A DNA stretch of 64,000 nucleotides from Hyphomonadaceae bacterium (lineage in GTDB: Bacteria; Pseudomonadota; Alphaproteobacteria; Caulobacterales; Hyphomonadaceae): assembly GCA_028285145.1 (NCBI GenBank), contig JANQQC010000062.1:1-64000 (forward strand). Reading direction: 5' to 3'. The position numbers and the translations under genes are program-made. Each line of letters begins with the position of its first letter. The first letter of the stretch is position 1. This document shows positions 37,665 through 45,808 of this stretch, one piece after another. The notes beneath the pieces were generated by a model that searched no databases, had not been told where the DNA came from, and saw only the letters and a list, made by a program, of their open reading frames with translations.

Positions 37665-38146
37665 CAGCTTGTCACCTGCGCATCACGATCGAGAGCGCGC
37701 TTAACGTCGACCTCTGTCGCCCCGTGGACATTGGGAAGCGGGCCATTGATCGGAAGCGACACAGGAGATGCCGCCTGACGTCGAACGCCGAGAATCTCCT
37801 TGTCCTTCATGATCCGGTACTTGCGCCCATCCTTGCCAACGAAGTTCCGGCCGCCCGCATAGCGAGCGAACATCGCCACATCGCCCGGCTGAGGAGTGTT
37901 ACGCCATGGTAGAACTTCACCGCTGGGGTCTTCCCAGTGAAAAGCGAACTCTCCGGTCGCGACAATCATGCCCTCAATGCCGGCTTCGTCCTCGCGCTCT
38001 CGGGAGGTTTCCGGCATGTAGACGCCAGAGGCCGTCTTCTCCTCCAGCTCCCGCGGAAGAACGAGGATGTTGAACTCAAAGACCTCGATGTCCGGATCAA
38101 TCTCAGTCAGGCTCGGCAGCGGCTTGTAATCGGTCAAGGATGTCAT
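37664..38146 (-). CDS. Phage GroES-like co-chaperonin
   Basis: 160 aa. Residues ~24-122 follow the Cpn10 fold: NILVLPRELEEKTASGVYMPETS (first strand and mobile-loop start), EGMIVATGE, then QPGDVAMFARYAGGRNFVGKDGRKYRIMKDKEILGV, which matches the GroES end region closely. A ~35-residue C-terminal tail is extra. Phage co-chaperonins such as T4 gp31 replace GroES so that GroEL can fold capsid protein; location between portal and scaffold agrees. The ATG at 38146 has AGGAG directly against it; the TTG three codons later (38137) has ideal spacing and may be the true start. Confidence 0.82.
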   Translation of the reverse strand: MTSLTDYKPLPSLTEIDPDIEVFEFNILVLPRELEEKTASGVYMPETSREREDEAGIEGMIVATGEFAFHWEDPSGEVLPWRNTPQPGDVAMFARYAGGRNFVGKDGRKYRIMKDKEILGVRRQAASPVSLPINGPLPNVHGATEVDVKRALDRDAQVTS

Positions 38147-38390
38147 CTCCTGTCAGGTTGATAATGTCGTCCAGCGTCTGATGCTGAATTTTCAGCTGGC
38201 GGTAGGGGCCAGTAATCTGTGAAGGGTCTTCAGGCTCCGGGCCCAGGAAGAGGTCCGCCCATGCCGTCTGCTGATCCGTTTGCATCAGCTCCAGGCAATG
38301 GAAGAAGGCCTGCGTCGCTGGCAACGCCCTCCACGCCGTCAGGCTCTCCATCCAGTCCTGTCTTTGCGCCTCGTTCAAAGGCCCGATCAT
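38103..38390 (-). CDS. Small protein overlapping the portal gene end
   Basis: 95 aa. It begins 161 bp inside the portal gene in another frame and overlaps the GroES-like gene by 44 bp. The sequence is protein-like (LTAWRALPATQAFFHCLELMQTDQQTAWADLFLG; LKIQHQTLDDIINLTGDDILDRLQ) and the overlapped portal tail is low-complexity Gly/Pro/Ala, which suggests that this frame is the constrained one. Function unknown. Confidence 0.55.
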   Translation of the reverse strand: MIGPLNEAQRQDWMESLTAWRALPATQAFFHCLELMQTDQQTAWADLFLGPEPEDPSQITGPYRQLKIQHQTLDDIINLTGDDILDRLQAAAEPD

Positions 38391-40251
38391 CGGCTTCCTC
38401 CAGTTTCACTTCCGCCTCGGCACCGAGCTTCGCGGTCTTGGCCCCAGTTTCACCAATGCGGGCCTCGATCTCAGCGATCTCAGCGCGGAGCTTGTCGTTC
38501 TTCAGCTTCTGTTCCTCGGCCTGTAGCTCCATCATCGGATCAGGCTCCGACGTGAACAGCTTGTCGATGTCTTCGTGATTGGCGGCCTCAAGCTCGCGGC
38601 GCTGGATTTCCTGATCGTTGATGCCAGGCTGGCCCTTGAACTGTGCCAGATGCTGCGAGCGCATGAGCCGCTGCATGTCCGTCACCGATTTCGGATCAGC
38701 AGACGGGGCCAGATCCATTTTCGACAGATCGAAATCGTCCATGGGCTTGTATCCGCCCCGGACCATCTCCATCAGCTTCGGATCGTCATGGAACTCCAGA
38801 TAGGCCTGCGGATTCATGTATTCGCCATTGAGACGGGTGATCAGACGGAGTTCCCGACGCGCAGAGCGATAAACGCGCGTGTAGATCGTCGAGAAGACCT
38901 GCAGGCCCTGCTCGATGAGCGCCTGTGTGGCCGCAAAAGCCTGTCCTGATGGCGCATCCCCGGTGAGCACGTCCTTGACGGCTGTGATGTCCTGAGCTGC
39001 CCCGAGCAGGAAGTCCACTAGACTGAACTGCACTGGAGACGGGCCGGGAAACTGAAGTGTGTGAATACCGTTCTGAAGCCCCGCAGCTCCCGCCTTTACG
39101 AACTTATACTCGCCCGGGTTCATCCGCATGGTTCCACCGCGAGCGCCCTTCAGACGAAGCGTCGCATCAATGAACCCGCCGCCTGTGTTCTGGCGAGTGC
39201 CGGCGTCGATAATCTGGTTGATCGCGCTGTTAATGGCGCTCCCAAGGCTCTCCAGTAGCTTACCGAAGCCCATACCATACACAGAACCGTCAATATCGGG
39301 CAGGAACTTGTAATCGATCCATGGGCTTTCGCGGAGGATGGTCTCCAACCCTCCCGCTTCGCTGATCATAAGCGAGTTCTTGTAGAAGGCCGGGTCTATC
39401 CGGACCGGACGCTTGCTCTCCTTTTCGACCGTGACGATGTAGGGCTCCTGAAGCCCGTCCCCGTCCAGATCGATGTAGCGAAGCTGCTCCAGATAGGCGA
39501 CCGCGCCCTGCTTGTCGTTCTCCTTGTTCCTCTCGTAATCATGCTGCGCCCAGCGGCCCGAGGCGATGAGCGCATCGATCTCGTACGGATAATAATCAAC
39601 CGGCTGCGTCTGGCGTGGTGCCCGCTGGAAGTTCGGGCTGTTATTGTTGACGACCACGTCCTGAGACTTGGCATAATCCGCTACGCAGCGGCCAAGCTGC
39701 GGCGACCAGTAGACCTTGCGGAACGCCGAGCCCGTGACCGGGATGGTGTGCAGCATCTGATCCGTGCCGCTGTCCCACTCATCCATCTTGTACATGAGCA
39801 GGTGGTTGTTGAACTTGGTCAGGCGCTGGGCCTTGGCGGTCTTCGACCCGTCCTCGTCGGTGCCGAGGACTTTGGTGACAACGGGCTGATCACCGCGGGT
39901 CATGGCTCCGTAGGCGCGTGAGCCGAACTGGATGGCCGCAGAGGTCAGGATCGGGAACTTGACGTTCGACGCTTTTTCAAAGGGATAGTTCTTCTGCTCG
40001 GAGTCCTGCTTGGCAGCCTTTACCGCACGCTCAATATCCTTTTCCCATTCTGAGCGGCTGGCCTTGTCGTGATCGTATTCCTCGACAGCCTCTCCACCGA
40101 GCGTGGTGCGGGCCTCCTCGTTCAGCAGGTCAAGGAGATTACCATCATATTCAGCGATATCAGCAAGGTTCTCGACGATGCTGACAGGCGCGGCTTCAGC
40201 GGCTCCGTCGAGCTCTTCGTCATAACCGGCGGCGTGCTGAGGACTATCCAT
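38230..40251 (-). CDS. Portal protein (P22-like)
   Basis: 673 aa, close to P22 portal size. Helical clip and stem features are suggested by AQDITAVKDVLTGDAPSGQAFAATQALIEQGLQVFSTIYTRVYRSARRELRLI, and the N-terminal part has the typical SEWEKDIERAVKAAKQDSEQKNYPFEKASNVKFPILTSAA entry. A coiled coil near residues 580-620 and a low-complexity C-terminus follow. It forms the dodecameric DNA gate. Confidence 0.9.
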   Translation of the reverse strand: MDSPQHAAGYDEELDGAAEAAPVSIVENLADIAEYDGNLLDLLNEEARTTLGGEAVEEYDHDKASRSEWEKDIERAVKAAKQDSEQKNYPFEKASNVKFPILTSAAIQFGSRAYGAMTRGDQPVVTKVLGTDEDGSKTAKAQRLTKFNNHLLMYKMDEWDSGTDQMLHTIPVTGSAFRKVYWSPQLGRCVADYAKSQDVVVNNNSPNFQRAPRQTQPVDYYPYEIDALIASGRWAQHDYERNKENDKQGAVAYLEQLRYIDLDGDGLQEPYIVTVEKESKRPVRIDPAFYKNSLMISEAGGLETILRESPWIDYKFLPDIDGSVYGMGFGKLLESLGSAINSAINQIIDAGTRQNTGGGFIDATLRLKGARGGTMRMNPGEYKFVKAGAAGLQNGIHTLQFPGPSPVQFSLVDFLLGAAQDITAVKDVLTGDAPSGQAFAATQALIEQGLQVFSTIYTRVYRSARRELRLITRLNGEYMNPQAYLEFHDDPKLMEMVRGGYKPMDDFDLSKMDLAPSADPKSVTDMQRLMRSQHLAQFKGQPGINDQEIQRRELEAANHEDIDKLFTSEPDPMMELQAEEQKLKNDKLRAEIAEIEARIGETGAKTAKLGAEAEVKLEEADDRAFERGAKTGLDGEPDGVEGVASDAGLLPLPGADANGSADGMGGPLPGPGA

Positions 40252-40553
40252 CAGTAACCACGCTCCATCATTTCCTCAGCCGTCAGCCCCATTCGGCGAC
40301 AGCCATTCCAGCGCCATGCGATTTCTCCCTCGTTGACGCTGGTTCGTGACTTCAACCAGAAACCCCACTCCAACACTTCAGCAGCCCACGCCATGGAGTA
40401 GCCGATCCGTAGATAACCAACAGGAAGCGGCAAGTACGGAAATAACCGCGCCCACCAGCGATAAGCGTAGAACGGTAACCCGATCGCCAGCACCGGCTCC
40501 CACCACTTGCGGCCGGTCCAGTCCCTAGAGTCGACGACAATGCGATCACACAT
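40251..40553 (-). CDS. Trp-rich small protein between terminase and portal
   Basis: 100 aa with nine or more tryptophans and a moderately hydrophobic middle (WWARLFPYLPLPVGYLRIGYSMAWAAEVLEWGFWL). Couples terminase and portal genes by 1-bp overlaps at both ends. No clear membrane helix or known domain. Confidence 0.6.
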   Translation of the reverse strand: MCDRIVVDSRDWTGRKWWEPVLAIGLPFYAYRWWARLFPYLPLPVGYLRIGYSMAWAAEVLEWGFWLKSRTSVNEGEIAWRWNGCRRMGLTAEEMMERGY

Positions 40554-42097
40554 CAGTAGCCCGTGTGCTCATCGGCATAGAGGTCGCGGTCCTCCGCATC
40601 CCGATCGTACTCATCATCATAAAAGTCCTCATCCAGCAGGCCGTCATAATCAGCCTGGGCGGCTGTTCTGTAGCCGTCAGCGCCGTCCGATGCGGCGTTG
40701 TGGAATGGTTTCTTGTCCCAGCCGCCAAGGCGGTCATTCCACTCCCGGCGATAATTCTTCAGATGTTTCAGGCCCTCAGCGCACCCGACACGATCAAACG
40801 CGCACAAGGCAAAGAAGGCCTTGGTGATATTGATCGCGCTGGTAAGCTCCGGTCCCGCCAGATCCTTTGTACGCTTCACCACGTGCACAGGTGACTGCAG
40901 CAGGTTCTCCAGCGTCGTGTCCCGGCTCAGCGTCGATGACAGGTCTGTACGCTTCCCATCATGTGGCAGGTAATGACCGGCATACACCCAGTCGTCATAC
41001 TCTGACGCCATCTCCTTCAGCTTTCGGGCATAGTAGGGGAAGCTCTCATTCCGGCCCTCAAGGTACGCAAAGAAACGCCAGCGAGAGGCTCCGACACGCT
41101 GAGCAAACCAGATCGTCATCAGGTCCGATCGGCCAAGATCCCAGAAGGTGTAGACAGCCCCAAGCTTTGGATCGAAGGGGTAGTCCCCGATCCGATATGT
41201 TTCCTCGGCCCGCCTGATCTCATCAGTGTAGAACGCGCCCTCGATCGGTGCGTCGAACGCCTCCTCCGGATACGAAGGAAACTCTCGGCGCATGTCATCC
41301 TTTTGCTGCGCGCGCTTCTGCGAGTACCAGGCCTTCTGCTCGTCATCGAGAACAATACCGTGCTGGCGCTCCAGCTCCGCGAAGTAAACCTGATCCCGCT
41401 CTGGAATGGTCCGCTGCGTTGTCAGCCGATACCGCCTGTCCCGCCACCATGGCGCAAAGTGCAACTTGAACTCCAACGGCCCGGGATCAATGCCTTGCGC
41501 TTCCTGCGCCATCGCAAGCTGGCACATATCGAAGAACTCGCCCTCCTGCCCTTCGGCAGTGGATTCAACGGCCACGAACTGACCCGCATGAACCGTGTTC
41601 AGCGCACCCGACTTAATTTCTCGCGCCTTGTCCGGATACTTGGCCGCGATCTTCCCGAGCTCAGACACATGCAGGAACTGCTTTGTTCCACCACGCAGCG
41701 ATGTGCCGACGCGAATGTGCGAGCCATTCGAGAAAGTCATCTCCTCGGCGGCATCCTGCGTTGCCGTCACTAGCGACTTGATGCCCTCATCCAGCCACTC
41801 ATAGGGCCGGCGTATCTTCTTCAGGAAGATTTCCTTAGCCGTGTCCCGGTCCTGAGCAATGATGCCCATATCGGTAAACTCATGGAACACGCACGTATCA
41901 AGGCCCATGAGCTGGATAAGCGTTGAGAAGCCAAGCTGACGAGCTTTGAGCACGAGATTGAACGCGTGCATCTCGTCCATGAACCGGACCTGTTCCTCGT
42001 TCGGCCGGAACGGAACCTTTTTCCCTTTCTCGTTTTCGATGTGGTAGAGATTGGAGACGCGCCATCTCCAATCGAGCATCTGCTCCTTAGTCGCCAC
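40553..42097 (-). CDS. Terminase large subunit
   Basis: 514 aa from a GTG that overlaps the TerS gene by 11 bp. The ATPase part shows KARQLGFSTLIQL (Walker A-like, R/K before GxST), and the nuclease part begins near FYTDEI and YTFWDLGRSDLMTIWFAQ, where D in DLGRSD is the first metal-binding acid. It pumps DNA into the prohead and cuts it. The acidic tail is unusual but harmless. Confidence 0.92.
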   Translation of the reverse strand: MATKEQMLDWRWRVSNLYHIENEKGKKVPFRPNEEQVRFMDEMHAFNLVLKARQLGFSTLIQLMGLDTCVFHEFTDMGIIAQDRDTAKEIFLKKIRRPYEWLDEGIKSLVTATQDAAEEMTFSNGSHIRVGTSLRGGTKQFLHVSELGKIAAKYPDKAREIKSGALNTVHAGQFVAVESTAEGQEGEFFDMCQLAMAQEAQGIDPGPLEFKLHFAPWWRDRRYRLTTQRTIPERDQVYFAELERQHGIVLDDEQKAWYSQKRAQQKDDMRREFPSYPEEAFDAPIEGAFYTDEIRRAEETYRIGDYPFDPKLGAVYTFWDLGRSDLMTIWFAQRVGASRWRFFAYLEGRNESFPYYARKLKEMASEYDDWVYAGHYLPHDGKRTDLSSTLSRDTTLENLLQSPVHVVKRTKDLAGPELTSAINITKAFFALCAFDRVGCAEGLKHLKNYRREWNDRLGGWDKKPFHNAASDGADGYRTAAQADYDGLLDEDFYDDEYDRDAEDRDLYADEHTGY

Positions 42098-42680
42098 CAG
42101 GAAGACCCAGGCGAGGTTGTGATGATACCTGCTTTAGAAAGCTGGTCAGCTCTGGTGAGGCTTCCAAAGTCGTCGAAACCTTATCGTTAAACATGCCAAG
42201 ATGACGAGCGATCGAATTCAGCGCGCCAAGCTTGTCGTGCATCTTCAGCTTCACGCCGCCCTTGGAATCCTTTGACACTTCAGAAATCGCGAGCGCGATG
42301 TCGTCTTCCAGATCCTCGCTATTCAAAAACTCAACGTCATTGACGTGGACGCCCGCAGCTTCACCAGTGTCCGGATCAATCGCAGCAGCCAAAACGTTTG
42401 ACCGCCATTTCACAGCCTTGCGAATGTCAGCGAAGCCAATGCGAGCGTATTCCTGCACCACTCGGTCAGCATCTATCTCCAGTCGACTGGCGCGTTCCGC
42501 CTGAGCTGTAGCAATCGCATCAGCGATCTGAGGTTTTCTCAGGTTTTCGTATCCAGCCTCGGCGGATGTTTTTTGACTGTAGCCTGCCCGTATAGCTGCC
42601 TGCGTCGCATTGAGGTCCACAAGATATTCGAGGACAAAGCGTTGCTGCTTATCGGTCAGACCGGCCTTCTTCTTGGCCAT
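42087..42680 (-). CDS. Terminase small subunit
   Basis: 197 aa. The N-terminal region LTDKQQRFVLEYLVDLNATQAAIRAGYSQKTSAEAGYENLRKPQIADAI is the Terminase_2 helix-turn-helix that recognises the packaging start. The C-terminal part has KLGALNSIARHLGMFNDK, the usual link to TerL. Directly upstream of the large subunit. Confidence 0.93.
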   Translation of the reverse strand: MAKKKAGLTDKQQRFVLEYLVDLNATQAAIRAGYSQKTSAEAGYENLRKPQIADAIATAQAERASRLEIDADRVVQEYARIGFADIRKAVKWRSNVLAAAIDPDTGEAAGVHVNDVEFLNSEDLEDDIALAISEVSKDSKGGVKLKMHDKLGALNSIARHLGMFNDKVSTTLEASPELTSFLKQVSSQPRLGLPGGD

Positions 42681-42771
42681 TCTGCCTACTCTCAGTTGTG
42701 TTTAATCCGTCTCCGAAGTCTCAACCCGAAGATTTTGATGCCTCACGGCGACTCTTCGTTGAATTCCCCCA

Positions 42772-43320
42772 CTAAGGGATCACATCCTGCACCACGTAAT
42801 TGACGAGGATGCTCTGCGTTTGGTTGGCAACAGTCGCGCTCGGGAACTGAAGCCGCAGCTTGGTGTTTGTGAACACGCCGTCTTTATTGCCGGAAACAGT
42901 CAGGCCCGTGAGGTCATAGCCCCAATACTTTCTGTCGGCTGTGAGCGGGTCCATATCATGCTCGACACCGCCGAGAAGCGTGTCGTCTGGATTCAGGCGC
43001 TGGATCTGAATCGTTTGATGGTCAAGACCGGTCAGGCCGGTCGTATGTGTTCTCACCCGAACAAAGGTGGATGTGATCACCTTCATAGGGCCGGGATTGC
43101 CAATGGTCAGTTCAAGGCCCGGATTCTCGTCGACTGTGCAGGTGATCCCCAGGCTGTCTGTGATGACCTGCGAAACCTCATTGAGGAAGCCGCCGAGACC
43201 GATCGAGCCGCCATGAACAAGCCTTGCAAAACCGACAGAGCCAAGCCCTGCAAATTGTACATCGAAATCAGGTGCGCCATCGGCTGAGCCAAAGGCGGCG
43301 AACCGCTCATATAGCGGCAC
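42772..43320 (-). CDS. Putative virion protein, unknown function
   Basis: 182 aa, beta-rich, ending VNYVVQDVIP. It begins immediately after the stop of the 96-aa gene. A group of three short beta-rich genes upstream of terminase may encode head fibres or decorations. The regular strands and Thr/Gly content fit a surface structural protein; no family recognised. Confidence 0.6.
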   Translation of the reverse strand: MPLYERFAAFGSADGAPDFDVQFAGLGSVGFARLVHGGSIGLGGFLNEVSQVITDSLGITCTVDENPGLELTIGNPGPMKVITSTFVRVRTHTTGLTGLDHQTIQIQRLNPDDTLLGGVEHDMDPLTADRKYWGYDLTGLTVSGNKDGVFTNTKLRLQFPSATVANQTQSILVNYVVQDVIP

Positions 43321-43611
43321 CTATCCGAACTCCGTCACACGTGCATTGCCGGTGCCGGACGCAAGAACACCGGCAACACGGCCAGTGTAGTAAAACGGGC
43401 TCTCCCAAGTGCCATTGGCGGCCACAGCGGTTGTGTAATCAGTCGAGGACGCATCGCCAGGACCGCAACGCAAATAAAGGATCTGCGCCGCATCATTGAC
43501 AATCACCAGACCACCGGCCGAGTTCTGACCGCCACTGTGGATGACAGCGCTGGTCGTACTCGTGGCCACTGAGGTGGTCACAGCATTGCGGGTGCGAGGC
43601 GCGCCAGACAT
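43321..43611 (-). CDS. Small beta-rich virion-like protein
   Basis: 96 aa. Thr/Ser/Ala/Gly-rich with alternating hydrophobics (GLVIVNDAAQILYLRCGPGDASS; FYYTGRVAGVLASGTGNARVTEFG), the pattern of small phage decoration or fibre-tip proteins. Starts on the last base of the previous stop codon. Confidence 0.6.
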   Translation of the reverse strand: MSGAPRTRNAVTTSVATSTTSAVIHSGGQNSAGGLVIVNDAAQILYLRCGPGDASSTDYTTAVAANGTWESPFYYTGRVAGVLASGTGNARVTEFG

Positions 43612-43829
43612 CAGTCGTCAATCCAGTAAGGAACCTTGACGGTCGTTCCGCCGACATCGAACGACAGGAAACCATCCTCTGCCGTGGTGCCAATCGTGTC
43701 ATTGGTCAGCGTGGCCGCAGTCGCACCGCTCGTCGTGGACAGCTTCATGACATGCGTGACCGTGGCGTCTGATAGGTCATAGCCAGCCGTCGCCGTCCCT
43801 TTCAGCTTCTGAAGGTTTGGGGTGGTCAT
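43611..43829 (-). CDS. Small virion-like protein
   Basis: 72 aa, Thr-rich and acidic, with a beta-strand pattern (FLSFDVGGTTVKVPYWIDD). A good GGAG site precedes it. Likely belongs with the following two genes to a minor structural group. Confidence 0.58.
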   Translation of the reverse strand: MTTPNLQKLKGTATAGYDLSDATVTHVMKLSTTSGATAATLTNDTIGTTAEDGFLSFDVGGTTVKVPYWIDD

Positions 43830-43841
43830 TGAAAACTCCTC

Positions 43842-44069
43842 CTAGAAAATCTTGCGGCGCTTGTAGAGCTGCCAACCGAGAACACCGCCGCCGATTGTGA
43901 TGATCGTGTTCGAGAACGGTGCAATGTACTGGAACCAGAATGGGGGCTCGGTCGCGATGTAGAGCGCAAAGACAGACATCCCCGCAAGAATCAGCGACAA
44001 TGCTGCAAGCCCGTTCAGGACGTCCTCCACGGTCAGGTTCGGAAGCGGCAGTGACCTCTGTTCAGCCAT
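43842..44069 (-). CDS. Two-helix membrane protein, candidate holin
   Basis: 75 aa with two membrane helices (about residues 18-40 and 50-68) and a basic C-terminus (YKRRKIF). This is the layout of class II holins. It is the only such small two-helix protein in the late region apart from the endolysin's own helix, but it lies 23 kb from the endolysin, so the assignment is tentative. Confidence 0.5.
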   Translation of the reverse strand: MAEQRSLPLPNLTVEDVLNGLAALSLILAGMSVFALYIATEPPFWFQYIAPFSNTIITIGGGVLGWQLYKRRKIF

Positions 44070-44094
44070 GTCAGGCTCCTATTGTTGGGCGGGG

Positions 44095-44301
44095 TTAGGC
44101 GATCTTGAAGCCGAGAGGGGCGCTGTCGTCTCGGAAGTACTCGTTGCCCGACGCATCTAGAATGCCTGTTGGTTGAGGCCCGTTCGACCAGACCTCGCAG
44201 CTAGGTGTGTCAACGCCCTCCCAGTCGCAGCCATGAAGACCATCGTCCGAAGGTGGCGTTGCAATGTGTGCAGCTCTTGGGCGTGTGACGTAGCGAGGCA
44301 T
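44095..44301 (-). CDS. Small phage protein, unknown function
   Basis: 68 aa from the ATG with GAGGAGG 6 nt upstream. Acidic and Pro/Gly-rich with two cysteines; no known domain. Its leader contains a 10-bp inverted repeat with nested stems (44323-44395). Confidence 0.5.
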   Translation of the reverse strand: MPRYVTRPRAAHIATPPSDDGLHGCDWEGVDTPSCEVWSNGPQPTGILDASGNEYFRDDSAPLGFKIA

Positions 44302-44579
44302 CTCGCCCTCCTCTGAAATCAATCCACCCGCCTGAAATGCGATGCTTGTAGCGTGGCCGTGGAGCCATCCATCAGCTTGGGGAGTGGCGGGTGGAAATGG
44401 GTAGCGCTTAAAGCACTATCGACTCGTGCACATGAATCGCGCTTAAGATGTGAACGGCCCGTCACGTGGTTCAGACGCGACGGGCTTAGCTTTAACCGCC
44501 GAAGCGATTGATGTGATCACGCCAAACCGTCACCGATTCAGGACACGCCGTCAATCGCCTTCATGCAATGGAGGTCGAT
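44302..44579. promoter_or_regulatory. Intergenic region with nested inverted repeats
   Basis: No gene. TCCACCCGCC (44323-44332) and GGCGGGTGGA (44386-44395) form a perfect 10-bp stem enclosing GATG/CATC and TGGC/GCCA stems; it lies in the leader of the 44095 gene. GCGCTTAA occurs twice (about 44404 and 44439). A second hairpin, GCCCGTC/GACGGGC at 44457-44485, is followed on the + strand by TTAGCTTT and could insulate the GIY-YIG gene. No convincing -35/-10 pair seen. Confidence 0.45.
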
Positions 44580-44909
44580 ATGACCCAATACGCTACCTGG
44601 ACCGGAGCCTCTGGCCGACAGTATGAGTTTCAGATTGATGGAATTGGAAGTCAGTACAGATCAGTTCCTGGAATCTACATGTTCGTAAGGAGTCAAAACG
44701 AACGCTGGTACAGCCTCTACGTCGGCCAGACCAACGACTTCAACTATCGCATCAATACCGCTCTCAAGTCTCACAATGCGTGGCAATGCGTTTCGCTCCG
44801 TGGGGCATCTCACCTCGCGACACTCGTCACCAGCGGCACCGAGCGAGAGCGCATCGCTCTCGAAACCGATTTGCGACATGGGCTAAATCCTCCGTGCAAC
44901 CAACAGTGA
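44580..44909 (+). CDS. GIY-YIG nuclease-domain protein
   Basis: 109 aa from the ATG with GGAGG 5 nt upstream; another ATG four codons earlier overlaps that site. The core shows PGIYMF and, 12 residues on, YSLYVGQTNDF with a following R/N helix, the GIY and YIG strands of this nuclease fold. A conserved Glu of the active site may be in TERERIALE. It is on the + strand inside the leftward late block, so it is probably expressed alone, as a mobile or lysogenic-phase gene. Confidence 0.72.
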   Translation: MTQYATWTGASGRQYEFQIDGIGSQYRSVPGIYMFVRSQNERWYSLYVGQTNDFNYRINTALKSHNAWQCVSLRGASHLATLVTSGTERERIALETDLRHGLNPPCNQQ

Positions 44910-45009
44910 AATGGGAAGGCCCCCAAGACGCGCGCTAGAATACAGTGCTTGCCTTGAGAGCCCCATGCGCCGGGTTGGAGAGGGGGGACTGACCTCGCCG
45001 GCGATCTTG

Positions 45010-45348
45010 TTAGCTTCGTGTCCAGAAGCCTGATTTCTCCAAGTGGCTGCCAGCGTCGCCTGTGCCATTGGACTGTAGCTCAGGCGCAGACGTGATTTCT
45101 TCGCCATGAGCGCCGATGATCTTGCCGATGTGCTGGCTCTCTGGCTGGCCGTAGTCTCCGGCCTTGGCGCGGGCGACAGCCTCATCGAGGGCCGTCTCAG
45201 CAGCCGTGACGGCTTGTTCAGCCTCTTTGTGATCGCTCGTCGCATCGTCATAGTTTCGCTTGGCGTCACGCAGTGTCTGAAGCGCTTCTGCCTCTGCTTC
45301 CTGTGCCTTGGACAGGTCGCGGACGTAATCGTTCATGGTCTGGGTCAT
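45010..45348 (-). CDS. Coiled-coil phage protein
   Basis: 112 aa. Residues 5-65 form an uninterrupted charged coiled coil (KAQEAEAEALQTLRDAKRNYDDATSDHKEAEQAV), followed by a disordered tail. Coupled to the gene before it by a 4-bp overlap. Unknown function. Confidence 0.58.
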   Translation of the reverse strand: MTQTMNDYVRDLSKAQEAEAEALQTLRDAKRNYDDATSDHKEAEQAVTAAETALDEAVARAKAGDYGQPESQHIGKIIGAHGEEITSAPELQSNGTGDAGSHLEKSGFWTRS

Positions 45349-45629
45349 GAGATGCGCTGGGCAAAAGGATCATAGGCGCGCAGCCGATCACCGGGCGTTG
45401 TTGGCCCGCCCTGCAAGGCTCCAAGCGATCGATTGCTGATATCATCACAGTGCGCTAGCCCCTCTTCACCGCCTTCTGCATACGCCATGAAGCGCCGCTT
45501 TGCTTCGTGCATCTTTTCCTGCGCGGCGTTGGAGGCCGTGTAGGCTTTTTCAGCCGCGTCAGCACTCCGGACCATAACGCTTCGCAGCTCTTCCAGTTTT
45601 CCAGCATCAATTTTGGCAATGTCGCTCAT
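45345..45629 (-). CDS. Helical phage protein, first gene after the terminator
   Basis: 94 aa from the internal ATG with GGGAG upstream; the 58 codons before it run through the terminator hairpin and are not protein-like. Helical N-terminus (ADAAEKAYTASNAAQEKMHEAKRRFM). First gene of the leftward group after the intrinsic terminator at 45646-45666. Confidence 0.58.
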   Translation of the reverse strand: MSDIAKIDAGKLEELRSVMVRSADAAEKAYTASNAAQEKMHEAKRRFMAYAEGGEEGLAHCDDISNRSLGALQGGPTTPGDRLRAYDPFAQRIS

Positions 45630-45645
45630 ATCAGGCTCCCATGAG

Positions 45646-45666
45646 AAAACCCGCCTGAATGGCGGG
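45646..45666 (-). terminator. Intrinsic terminator after the NusG-like gene
   Basis: On the minus strand CCCGCC, loop ATTCA, GGCGGG, then TTTTC. It lies 140 bp past the stop of the NusG-like gene and 17 bp before the next coding start, at the border between regulatory genes and the late region. Confidence 0.75.
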
Positions 45667-45808
45667 GCGGTCTGTGACGTGTCTGCATGCTTCGCACTCC
45701 GGGTGACTATGGCCCTGAAAGGCTGTCCCCCGAATGGGTCGGTTCGCGGCCTGGGTATGCTTCCGTGAGAGGCCCGCCTGCGGATTAACCGATCATCCAA
45801 CACTAAAA

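Noticed and set aside
40553-42097. Phage-type single-subunit RNA polymerase as explanation for late transcription
   Set aside because: No such gene exists in the prophage; the large genes are terminase, portal, capsid and ejection proteins.
44457-44485. Hairpin as a late terminator on the minus strand
   Set aside because: No U run on that strand; only the + strand has a weak T-rich tail, so it is mentioned within the intergenic region rather than called.
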